Part shown: in pieces, positions 54,103 through 61,362 of the stretch | How the letters are laid out: each line of letters begins with the position of its first letter | Position numbering within the stretch: the stretch's first letter is position 1 | NCBI RefSeq assembly: GCF_000661955.1 | Contig: NZ_CP007597.1 | Span: 434,001-498,000 of the forward strand | Direction: 5' to 3' | Origin: Stenotrophomonas rhizophila | Lineage (GTDB): Bacteria > Pseudomonadota > Gammaproteobacteria > Xanthomonadales > Xanthomonadaceae | Length of the DNA stretch: 64,000 bases | The notes under the pieces: model-generated | Databases searched by the model: none | What the model was told of the DNA's origin: nothing | The model's input: the letters and a program-made list of their open reading frames with translations, nothing else | Translations under genes and position numbers: made by a program

Positions 54103-54183
54103 ATGAACGCACGCCCCGCCAATTCCTACTTTTGGTATTACTTTCCGAAGCCACCGGCGGAGGAAGGCATGCGCTCACCCTGA
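54103..54183 (+). CDS. Aromatic leader peptide of the DAHP synthase attenuator
   Basis: A 26-codon frame (too short for routine gene calls) encodes MNARPANSYFWYYFPKPPAE and then EGMRSP. Seven consecutive residues, S-Y-F-W-Y-Y-F, hold two Phe, three Tyr and one Trp. The position, a Rho-independent terminator 23 bp downstream and the DAHP synthase gene after it are the classical layout of a transcription attenuator. Scarcity of any aromatic amino acid would stall the ribosome over these codons. A GGCGG segment at 54156-54160 can pair with CCGCC at 54211-54215 in the terminator as an antiterminator. I see no clear Shine-Dalgarno before the ATG. Confidence 0.85.
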   Translation: MNARPANSYFWYYFPKPPAEEGMRSP

Positions 54184-54206
54184 AGAAACCTTCAGACGCA
54201 TTCCCG

Positions 54207-54237
54207 AAAGCCGCCAGCGCACCTGGCGGCTTTTTTG
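54207..54237 (+). terminator. Attenuator terminator upstream of DAHP synthase
   Basis: AAAG, perfect 8-bp stem GCCGCCAG / CTGGCGGC with a 5-base loop, followed by six T (54231-54236). It lies between the aromatic leader peptide and the DAHP synthase start, so ending transcription here blocks expression when aromatic amino acids are plentiful. Confidence 0.9.
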
Positions 54238-54280
54238 TTGCCGCCGCGCTGGGGACCCCCACTTCCAAGGAGTTTCCCCC

Positions 54281-55354
54281 ATGCCCCCGCACACCGACGA
54301 CCTGCGCATCCGCAAGATCGAACCGTTGACCCCGCCGGCCCAGCTGCTGGCCATGCTGCCCTGCGACGATGAAGCCTCCGACACGGTCAGTGCCTCGCGC
54401 GCGGCCCTGCACGAAATCCTGCACGGCCGCGATGACCGCCTGGCGGTGGTGATCGGCCCGTGCTCGATCCACGACCCGGTGGCCGCCATCGAATACGCCC
54501 AGCGCCTCAAGCCGCTGCGTGACGCCTTTGCTGACGAACTGGAAATCGTCATGCGCGTGTACTTCGAAAAGCCGCGCACCACGGTGGGCTGGAAGGGCCT
54601 GATCAACGACCCGGACCTGGACGGCAGCTTCAACATCAACAAGGGCCTGCGCGTGGCGCGCGGCCTGCTGCGCGACATCAACAAGCTCGGCCTGCCGGCC
54701 GGCGTGGAATTCCTCGACGTGATCTCGCCGCAGTACATCGCCGACCTGGTGGCCTGGGGCGCGATTGGCGCGCGCACCACTGAGAGCCAGGTGCACCGCG
54801 AGCTCGCCTCGGGCCTGTCGTGCCCGGTGGGCTTCAAGAACGGCACCGACGGCAACATCAAGATCGCTGCCGACGCGATTGGTGCTGCGTCGAATCCGCA
54901 TCACTTCCTGTCGGTGACCAAGGAAGGCGGCACCGCCATCGTCGCCACCGCCGGCAACCCGGATTGCCACGTCATCCTGCGCGGCGGCAAGACGCCCAAC
55001 TACGACGCCACCCATGTGGAAGCGACCAGCCAGACCCTGGCCAAGTCGCACCTGGCCGCGCGCATCATGATCGATGCCAGCCACGCCAACAGCAGCAAGA
55101 ACCCGGAGAACCAGCCCAAGGTCATCGCCGACATCAACGCGCAGCTGGCCAACGGCGAAGAGCGCATCGTCGGGGTGATGGTGGAAAGCCACCTGGTGGC
55201 CGGTCGCCAGGACCTTGTCGAAGGGCAGCCGCTGACCTACGGCCAGAGCATCACCGATGGCTGCATCGGCTGGGACAGCTCGCTGGCCGTGCTGGAAAGC
55301 CTGGCCGAAGCGGTGCGCGCGCGCCGCGCAGCGCGGGTGCGCGAAGCGGCGTAA
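54281..55354 (+). CDS. aroG: 3-deoxy-7-phosphoheptulonate (DAHP) synthase, class I
   Basis: This 357-residue enzyme joins phosphoenolpyruvate and erythrose 4-phosphate, the first step of the shikimate pathway. Class I markers are plain: VVIGPCSIHDPVAAIEYAQR, VYFEKPRTTVGWKGLINDPD, SFNINKGLRVARGLLRDINK, GARTTESQVHRELASGLSCP, GFKNGTDGNI and IMIDASHANSSKNPENQP. Feedback-sensitivity subtype (Phe, Tyr or Trp) cannot be decided safely, so the symbol aroG is a family-level choice. The mRNA leader with an aromatic peptide and terminator indicates attenuation. A SMAG repeat follows 46 bp after the stop. Confidence 0.95.
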   Translation: MPPHTDDLRIRKIEPLTPPAQLLAMLPCDDEASDTVSASRAALHEILHGRDDRLAVVIGPCSIHDPVAAIEYAQRLKPLRDAFADELEIVMRVYFEKPRTTVGWKGLINDPDLDGSFNINKGLRVARGLLRDINKLGLPAGVEFLDVISPQYIADLVAWGAIGARTTESQVHRELASGLSCPVGFKNGTDGNIKIAADAIGAASNPHHFLSVTKEGGTAIVATAGNPDCHVILRGGKTPNYDATHVEATSQTLAKSHLAARIMIDASHANSSKNPENQPKVIADINAQLANGEERIVGVMVESHLVAGRQDLVEGQPLTYGQSITDGCIGWDSSLAVLESLAEAVRARRAARVREAA

Positions 55355-55400
55355 CGCGGTTGACGCGCCCACGGCACGCCGGTACACCCGGCCTGTCCCG

Positions 55401-55425
55401 GTAGAGCCACCCCATGGGTGGCCGC
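55401..55425 (+). repeat. SMAG-type GTAG stem-loop after DAHP synthase
   Basis: GTAGA, stem GCCACCC / GGGTGGC with loop CAT, ending CGC. Nearly identical to the copy at 58202-58226. Confidence 0.8.
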
Positions 55426-55775
55426 ACGCGGACCTGGCCCCTCTGTTGCAATGCGTTGTTTTTGACAGTGATTCAGTTTCGTTGTGACGTTCAATAGAGG
55501 GCGGCCCGGTAGGTGGTCAAGTAAGGGGCGCATGGTCCCGTGTGGCTGAGCCAGCTGTGTTACAGCCAGTGAAATCCGTTGATACAACGCGGACACGCTG
55601 GCCGCCCAGCAGTAAAGTTGGCTGGAAGTAACTTGGGAGGGGCGGTGGGGCTGGGTGCGTGGGTGTGGCGTGTGGCGACAATGCATGTCCTCCACGAGTG
55701 CCCGAGCGCCTGCACCAGCACCTGGACCAGGAACGTCCCCCGATCCGACAGCATCCATATCTTTGGAGGTGCGCT
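55426..55775. other. Gene-free region before the lipoprotein cassette
   Basis: No supported gene. It contains a lone TTGACA (55462-55467) without a good -10 at the correct distance, a stretch rich in GGTGGGG/GGGTGTG (55635-55680) and an 18-bp sequence CAACGCGGACACGCTGGC (55585-55602) that recurs with one difference at 58181-58198. Confidence 0.5.
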
Positions 55776-56312
55776 ATGAGATGTCTTTTTCTCTCCGTCA
55801 TCCTGATTCTGACTGTCGGCTGCTCATCAAGGCAGGTCAAGGCGCCGCAGCAGGACGTTGAAACGGCACTCCGCGCCTATTCCGACCAGATCGATCTCTG
55901 CGTAGGCGCATGGCAGCCCATCGTTGACGACTGGGTCGAGCAAGGTGGCCGCATTGACGAGGACATTGATTCGACCCGCGAACGAATCGCCGGTGACCGC
56001 GTCAGCACCTTCGCGGCACTGATCCGGAGTGTCTGGAGCAGGCAGGTCGCGGCTGGAACGGATCTAGACCGATCGTATACGTTCATGGAGGCGCTCGAAT
56101 CAAGAAATGTCGTGCCAGAAAGTTGCACACCTCTGGTTTGGGCGGAAGAGGTCCTGGCCAGTTCACCAGCGGCGATCTCTCCTGACACGATCACGTCCCT
56201 TCAGAAGAAGCTGGGTATTGAGGATGACCGAGTGAGAGCGACCAGTTGGGCGATGTCCCAGCTGCTGATTTCACCGGCGAATGCGCCGAGGCACCCGCAG
56301 CGGACACCGTAG
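55776..56312 (+). CDS. Lipoprotein A1 of duplicated cassette, function unknown
   Basis: The 178-residue protein has a lipoprotein signal ending LTVGC (Cys at about 16). The mature part has two Cys conserved with A2 (in IDLCVGAW and VPESCTPL). The core WQPIVDDWVEQGGRIDEDID and the C-terminal SWAMSQLLISPANA are near-identical to the A2 protein at 57029. GGAGG at 55765-55769 lies 6 bases before ATG. I recognise no domain; a helical, surface- or periplasm-facing lipoprotein is likely. Confidence 0.8.
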   Translation: MRCLFLSVILILTVGCSSRQVKAPQQDVETALRAYSDQIDLCVGAWQPIVDDWVEQGGRIDEDIDSTRERIAGDRVSTFAALIRSVWSRQVAAGTDLDRSYTFMEALESRNVVPESCTPLVWAEEVLASSPAAISPDTITSLQKKLGIEDDRVRATSWAMSQLLISPANAPRHPQRTP

Positions 56313-56474
56313 ACCTGGATGGCCCTTCATGGGCTGCATCATGGTTGGTCGGAGGTCATGGCCGACGATCTGGAACTGGATACGTGGACAAGGCAGTGGG
56401 CCCGATCAGCGTGAGCCCATGGGGAATGGCCTTGCGTACAGAAAGCTTTCCTCATTCGAGAAAAGGTCAATAAA

Positions 56475-56993
56475 ATGCGCAACATGCAAGTAGGGTGCTT
56501 CCTGCTGATTCTTCTTGGATCGTTATCTTGTTCGGTAATTGCCAAGGACGTCCAAGGGGACGTTTTTTTCAAGGATGGTGTTGATGATGGCGATGGGATG
56601 AGTTCGTTCATTAATTACTCGGGCGCGACTATGAGGGTGCTGGGAGAGCGTAATTCGCTTTCTGCCTGCGGTGACAATCCCCCCTCCAGGGCGTGTGTGA
56701 ATTCTTCTTACTTCTATTTCTATATGCCTTCATCCTTGGCGCCGCAGTGGGAGAGTGAGGGCGTAAATTTTGCGCTGGTGGGCCAGTGCGCGCTTTCGAC
56801 AGGCGCCCAAACGGTGTCCACTTATGTGATCAGGTCGCCACAGGCTGGAAAGGTGCTGACGTTCTATGTAGCCCGTTCCGGAGGCTTGTTGGGTTGGGAA
56901 ATCGCATATCCCGATGGAAAGTACCGGTACTTCAAGGAAGGTGTGCGAGCTGAAACTTGCGCTTATGATCACATCGACCATCAGGTGGATTGA
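56475..56993 (+). CDS. Secreted protein B1 of duplicated cassette, function unknown
   Basis: The 172-residue protein has a signal peptide or lipoprotein-like leader (LGSLSC, Cys at about 19), then a beta-rich domain with Cys in SLSACGDNPPSRACVNSSY, VGQCALS and ETCAYD. It ends LLGWEIAYPDGKYRYFKEG then VRAETCAYDHIDHQVD. The same architecture appears in B2 at 57577. AAAAGG lies about 8 bases before the ATG. No domain is recognised. Confidence 0.75.
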   Translation: MRNMQVGCFLLILLGSLSCSVIAKDVQGDVFFKDGVDDGDGMSSFINYSGATMRVLGERNSLSACGDNPPSRACVNSSYFYFYMPSSLAPQWESEGVNFALVGQCALSTGAQTVSTYVIRSPQAGKVLTFYVARSGGLLGWEIAYPDGKYRYFKEGVRAETCAYDHIDHQVD

Positions 56994-57028
56994 GTGCACC
57001 GGCGGACGCGAATTTCAGGTGACGGATT

Positions 57029-57547
57029 ATGAAATTGATTTCAGCATTTATTATCTTGGCGCTGGTCGCCGGATGCTCCTTGGCAAAGGGGAGGAGTGAT
57101 CCGGAGGATTATCACCAAATACTTGATGCCTATTTTGAGGAAAACAATGTATGCAATGCTGCGTGGGAGCCCGTCGTTGACGAATGGGTAGCGCACGGCG
57201 GCAGCATCAGTGATGATATAGCCGCTACCCGGGATAGAGTCGTAGATGACCGGGCCACCCTGTTTGCGTCGCTCATCCGCGAGGTTTGGAAGAGGCAGGA
57301 CGCAGCGGGAACGGATGGGGACCGGTCAAGCGCTTTCTCTGAAGTGCTTCTTTCCAGAAAGGTAGTGCCCGAGCGTTGTGCTTACCAGTTCTGGGTGCAA
57401 GGCGCTTTGATCGATACGCCAGGCGCCTTCGCTGCAGGTGCAATGACTGCAATCCAGCAAAGGCTGGGTATCGCAGACGACCGCTTGCAAACCGCTAGTT
57501 GGGCGATGTCCCAGTTGCTCATATCACCAGCCAACGCGCGGAAGTAG
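57029..57547 (+). CDS. Lipoprotein A2 of duplicated cassette, function unknown
   Basis: The 172-residue protein has a lipoprotein signal ending LVAGC (Cys at about 16). It is a paralogue of A1: AWEPVVDEWVAHGGSISDDI against AWQPIVDDWVEQGGRIDEDI, and an identical SWAMSQLLISPANA at the end. Identity is roughly half overall. The start is ATG 57029, with AGGTGA 7-12 bases upstream. B2 follows after 29 bp. Confidence 0.8.
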   Translation: MKLISAFIILALVAGCSLAKGRSDPEDYHQILDAYFEENNVCNAAWEPVVDEWVAHGGSISDDIAATRDRVVDDRATLFASLIREVWKRQDAAGTDGDRSSAFSEVLLSRKVVPERCAYQFWVQGALIDTPGAFAAGAMTAIQQRLGIADDRLQTASWAMSQLLISPANARK

Positions 57548-57576
57548 CTGCCAGCTTCGGATGGAAGGGTGCTCAG

Positions 57577-58083
57577 ATGCGCAAGATGCAGTGCATTGGT
57601 GTTGTTCTGATCATGATGATTTCATGCGGTGCAAGCGGTGCTGGCGCCTGGAGCGTCTACTCTATTGATGGAGTAAGAAAAGGCGACGGAATGGTTGCGA
57701 TCATTGATGCCGAATCAGGGTCATTGATCATGTCGAGTGACTCGTTTGTCCTTGGTGATTGTGGCAAGCTCTCTCCGTCAGTGGGTTGTATTAATTCCAA
57801 GTATTTTACTCTTCACCTCGATCCTCTTGTTGCTCTGGAAGTTGATCGGCAATGGGCTTATGAATCATTTCGCTTCAGTGTTGTTCGGGAGTGTGTTTTC
57901 ATGTCTCCGACTGGCAATGCGAACGGATTTGAAGTTGCCTCGGAACATTTCCATGGGCGCTTTGAGTTTTAGGTGAGCGCGTCGTTTGATCTCCTGGGCT
58001 GGAAATTGAGTCATGCCAAAGGGAAGGATTTATACCTGAGGGAAGGGGTAAAGCTCGGCTCTTGCAGCCGGTGGGCGATGTGA
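57577..58083 (+). pseudogene. Secreted protein B2 of duplicated cassette, interrupted by an in-frame amber codon
   Basis: The frame from ATG 57577 encodes a signal peptide and a domain related to B1, then stops at TAG 57970-57972. The same frame continues open beyond it to TGA 58081-58083, and the translated continuation (FDLLGWKLSHAKGKDLYLRE, then GVKLGSCS) aligns with the B1 C terminus (GGLLGWEIAYPDGKYRYFKE, then GVRAETCA). The TAG falls at the position of a Tyr in B1 (TFYVARS), so it is a nonsense mutation rather than a frameshift. Total 168 codons compared with 172 in B1. Gene decay, a sequencing error or readthrough are the options. Confidence 0.75.
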
Positions 58084-58201
58084 GTGATGCCAGCCGTGGT
58101 TGAGAGGTGGCGGTGACGCAGAATCTGCGGTGCATGATGCATTGCGACCATCCCAACCCGCGCCAGCTCAAGAGATGCCGCAACGCGGCCACGCTGGCAA
58201 G

Positions 58202-58226
58202 GTAGAGCCACCCCATGGGTGGCTGC
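58202..58226 (+). repeat. SMAG-type GTAG stem-loop near mdtC, copy 1
   Basis: GTAGA, stem GCCACCC / GGGTGGC with loop CAT, ending TGC. Pairs head-to-head with an inverted copy at 58247-58272 just past the mdtC stop codon (convergent side). Confidence 0.8.
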
Positions 58227-58246
58227 ACCGTAGGCCATGGCGAAGA

Positions 58247-58272
58247 ACAGCCACCCAAGGGGTGGCTCTAAC
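58247..58272 (-). repeat. SMAG-type repeat near mdtC, inverted copy 2
   Basis: On the minus strand: TTAGAGCCACCCCTTGGGTG and then GCTGT; stem GCCACCC / GGGTGGC. It and copy 1 together could form a long double hairpin at the 3' end of the efflux operon. Confidence 0.75.
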
Positions 58273-58296
58273 GGCAGTGGGTCGCCTGCCCGTTGA

Positions 58297-61200
58297 TCAC
58301 GCGGTGCGCCGCAAGCGCGCCAACGCCAGATAGATCGCCGGCGTCGTATACAACGTCAACCACTGGCTCACCAGCAACCCACCCACGATCGCGATCCCCA
58401 GCGGCTGGCGCATCTCCCACCCTTCGCCAGTAGCCAGCATCAACGGCAACGTGCCCAGCAACGCCGCCACGCTAGTCATCAGGATCGGCCGGAAACGCAG
58501 CCGCGCCGCCTCGCAGATGGCGTCGTACGACGACAACCCGCGCTCGCGTTCGGCCGACAGCGCGAAGTCGATCATCAGGATGGTGTTCTTCATCACCACG
58601 CCTACCAGCAGGAACAATCCCAGCAGCGAGATCAGGTTCAATTCGTTGCCGAACGCCATCAGCGCCAGCAGTGCGCCCACGCCGGCCGAGGGCAAGGTGG
58701 ACAGGATCGCCAGCGGCTGCACGAAGCTCTCGTACAGCACGCCCAGCACCAGGTACACCGCCAGCATCGCGCCGACGATCAGCCACAGCTGCCGCTCGCG
58801 CAGTTTCTCGAAGCCACCGGCCTCGCCACTCAGCTTGGCCTGCACATGGGTGGGCAGCATGATGCCGGCCATGGCGCGGTCCACGGCTTTCACCGCCTGG
58901 TCCAGGGTCACGCCGGGTGCGAGCGCGAACTCGATCCAGACCGAGGCGAACTGCTGGCTGTGGTAAATGCGGTCCGGTGCCATGCCGTAGGACCAGCTGG
59001 CAATGGAGGACAGCGGCAGGCGCTGACCGTCCTTGCCGATCACGTGGATCTGGTCCAGCGTGGACGGGTCCTGGGTGTAGCGGGGGTCCAGTTCCATCAC
59101 CACGCGGTACTGGTTGAGCGTGTCGTACAGCGTGGCCACCTGGCGCTGGCTGAAGGCGTTGTTGAGCACCGAGGCGATCATGCGCATGTCCACGCCCAGC
59201 CGTGCGGCGGCGTCGCGGTCGATGTCCAGCACCACCTGGCGCATGCCCTCGTCGCCCTTGGATTCCACGTCCACCAGCTCAGGCAGGGCGCGCAGTGCGT
59301 CGGCCACCTTGGGGGCCCATTGCCGTAGGGGTTCCAGCTCGCCGGACAGCAGCTGGAACTCGTACTGGCCGCTGTCGCCGCTGCCTTCCAGCTTGATGTC
59401 CTGGTCCACCCACAGGAACATGCCGCCGCCGGGAATCTTCGGCATGTTGCTGCGCAGGCGGTCGATCACCTGCTGGCTGGATACCTTGCGCTCGGCCAGC
59501 GGCTTCATCTTGATCATGATGAAGGCGTTGTTGACCCCGCTGCGCCCGCCGATGTACCCGATGATGTCGCTGATGGCCGGGTCGGCCAGCAGCAACTTCC
59601 GATACGCATCGATCTTGGGCTGCATCACCTGGAACGACAGCCCGTCGTCGCCGCGCGCGAAGCCACGCAGCTGCGCAGTGTCCTGCTTGGGCACGATGCC
59701 CTTGGGCACCTGCTGGAACAGCCACACGTTCAGACCGATCACCGCGCCGAACAGCAGCAACGGCACGGCCAGCCAGCGCAGCATCGTCTGCAGGCTGGCC
59801 ACGTAGCCGCCGCGCAGCCGCTCGAACAACGCCGTGCCGCTCCGCTGCAGCACGTTGCCCGCACCGGGCCGCTCACGGCCCAGCAGACGTGCGCACAGCA
59901 TCGGGGTCAGGCTCAGCGAGACCAGCAGCGACACGCCCATTGCCGCCACCAGGGTCAGCGAGAACTCGCGGAACAGCTTCTCCACGAAGTCGTCCAGGAA
60001 CAGGATCGACACGAACACCACCGCCAGTGCGATGTTCATCGACAACAGGGTGGCGCCCACTTCACCGGCACCACGCAGGGCCGCGTCCATCGGCGACGTA
60101 CCGTTCTCGCGATGGCGGGCGATGTTCTCCAGCACCACGATGGCATCGTCCACCACCAGCACCGCGGCCACGATCAGCGCCATCAGCGACAGCGTGTTGA
60201 GCGAGAAGCCGAGCAGCGCGATCACCGCCAGTGCGCCCAGCAGCGACACCGGAATGGCCAGGGTGGGCACCAGCGCGGCGCGCCAGTGACCCAGGAAGGC
60301 CAGGACCACCAGCACCACCAGGGCAATGGCCAACAGCAGGGTCAGCTCGGCCTCGTGCAGGGTGGCGCGGATGACCGGCGAGCGGTCCATCACCACCTGC
60401 ATGTCGATGCTGGCCGGCAGCAGCGCCTGCAGCGTGTCCATCTGCGCGTTGATGGCGTCGACGGTTTCGATGATGTTGGCGTCCGGCTGCCGGCTGACGA
60501 TCAACAGCACCGCCGGGCGCTGGTTGTGGAAGCCGCTGGCATAGCGGTCTTCCACGCCCTCGCTGACCTGGGCCACGTCGCGCAGGTGCACCGGGCGGCC
60601 CTCGCGCATGGCGATGATCAGGTCGCGGTACTCGGCGGCGGTGCGCAGCTGCAGGCTGGCCTCCAGCTGCCATTGCCGGCTCTGGCTGGCCACGGTGCCC
60701 AGCGGCTTGAGCGCGTTGGCGGTGCGGATGGCCGCGGCCACGTCATCGAGCGCGATGCGCTGCTGGTTGAGCGCATTGGGGTCCAGCGACACCCGCACCG
60801 CCGGCAGCGAACTGCCGCCCACCTGCACTTCGCCTACGCCCGGAATCTGCGCCAGCTTCTGCGCGATCACCGTGGAGGCCACATCGAAGATCTGCCCGGG
60901 CGAGAGGCTGTCCGAACTCAGCGCCAGCGCCAGGATCGGTGCCTGCGAGGGATTGACCTTGTTGTACTGGGGCATGCCCGGCATGCCGCTGGGCAGCTGC
61001 GCGCGGGCGGCGTTGATCGCTGCCTGCACGTCGCGCGCGGCGCTGTCCACGTCGCGCCCCAGTTCGAACTGCAGCTCGATCTGGGTGGAGCCCTGGGTAC
61101 TGGCCGAGTCGATCCGGCTCAATCCCGGAATCGTGCCCAGCGCCCGTTCCAGCGGCGTGGCCACGTTGGCCGCCATCGATTCGGGGCTGGCCCCGGGCAG

Positions 61201-61362
61201 GCTGGCGCTGACGTTGATGGCCGGGTAGTCCACCTGCGGCAGCGGTGCCACCGGCAGCAGCCGCAGACCGAGCAGGCCGGCCAGCACCACCGCCACCGAC
61301 AGCAGCAGGGTGGCCACCGGATGCTGCACGAACCAGCCGATCGCCCGCGCCAGCGGACTCAC
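58297..61362 (-). CDS. mdtC: RND multidrug efflux subunit MdtC (SmeK-like)
   Basis: The 1021-residue inner membrane pump subunit has the RND pattern: twelve helices, periplasmic porter domains ([40 protein letters not shown]) and the proton-relay helix [20 protein letters not shown]. It ends [18 protein letters not shown]. MdtB and MdtC form a heterotrimer that expels drugs and bile salts; in S. maltophilia the matching system with two RND genes is SmeIJK. ATG overlaps the stop of mdtB by 4 bp (61359-61362). The gene is the last of the operon; SMAG repeats follow the stop. Confidence 0.92.
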   Translation of the reverse strand: MSPLARAIGWFVQHPVATLLLSVAVVLAGLLGLRLLPVAPLPQVDYPAINVSASLPGASPESMAANVATPLERALGTIPGLSRIDSASTQGSTQIELQFELGRDVDSAARDVQAAINAARAQLPSGMPGMPQYNKVNPSQAPILALALSSDSLSPGQIFDVASTVIAQKLAQIPGVGEVQVGGSSLPAVRVSLDPNALNQQRIALDDVAAAIRTANALKPLGTVASQSRQWQLEASLQLRTAAEYRDLIIAMREGRPVHLRDVAQVSEGVEDRYASGFHNQRPAVLLIVSRQPDANIIETVDAINAQMDTLQALLPASIDMQVVMDRSPVIRATLHEAELTLLLAIALVVLVVLAFLGHWRAALVPTLAIPVSLLGALAVIALLGFSLNTLSLMALIVAAVLVVDDAIVVLENIARHRENGTSPMDAALRGAGEVGATLLSMNIALAVVFVSILFLDDFVEKLFREFSLTLVAAMGVSLLVSLSLTPMLCARLLGRERPGAGNVLQRSGTALFERLRGGYVASLQTMLRWLAVPLLLFGAVIGLNVWLFQQVPKGIVPKQDTAQLRGFARGDDGLSFQVMQPKIDAYRKLLLADPAISDIIGYIGGRSGVNNAFIMIKMKPLAERKVSSQQVIDRLRSNMPKIPGGGMFLWVDQDIKLEGSGDSGQYEFQLLSGELEPLRQWAPKVADALRALPELVDVESKGDEGMRQVVLDIDRDAAARLGVDMRMIASVLNNAFSQRQVATLYDTLNQYRVVMELDPRYTQDPSTLDQIHVIGKDGQRLPLSSIASWSYGMAPDRIYHSQQFASVWIEFALAPGVTLDQAVKAVDRAMAGIMLPTHVQAKLSGEAGGFEKLRERQLWLIVGAMLAVYLVLGVLYESFVQPLAILSTLPSAGVGALLALMAFGNELNLISLLGLFLLVGVVMKNTILMIDFALSAERERGLSSYDAICEAARLRFRPILMTSVAALLGTLPLMLATGEGWEMRQPLGIAIVGGLLVSQWLTLYTTPAIYLALARLRRTA

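Noticed and set aside
57737..57976. A hydrophobic 79-codon frame inside B2
   Set aside because: It is an alternate frame of the B2 gene, whose own frame is supported by its paralogue B1.
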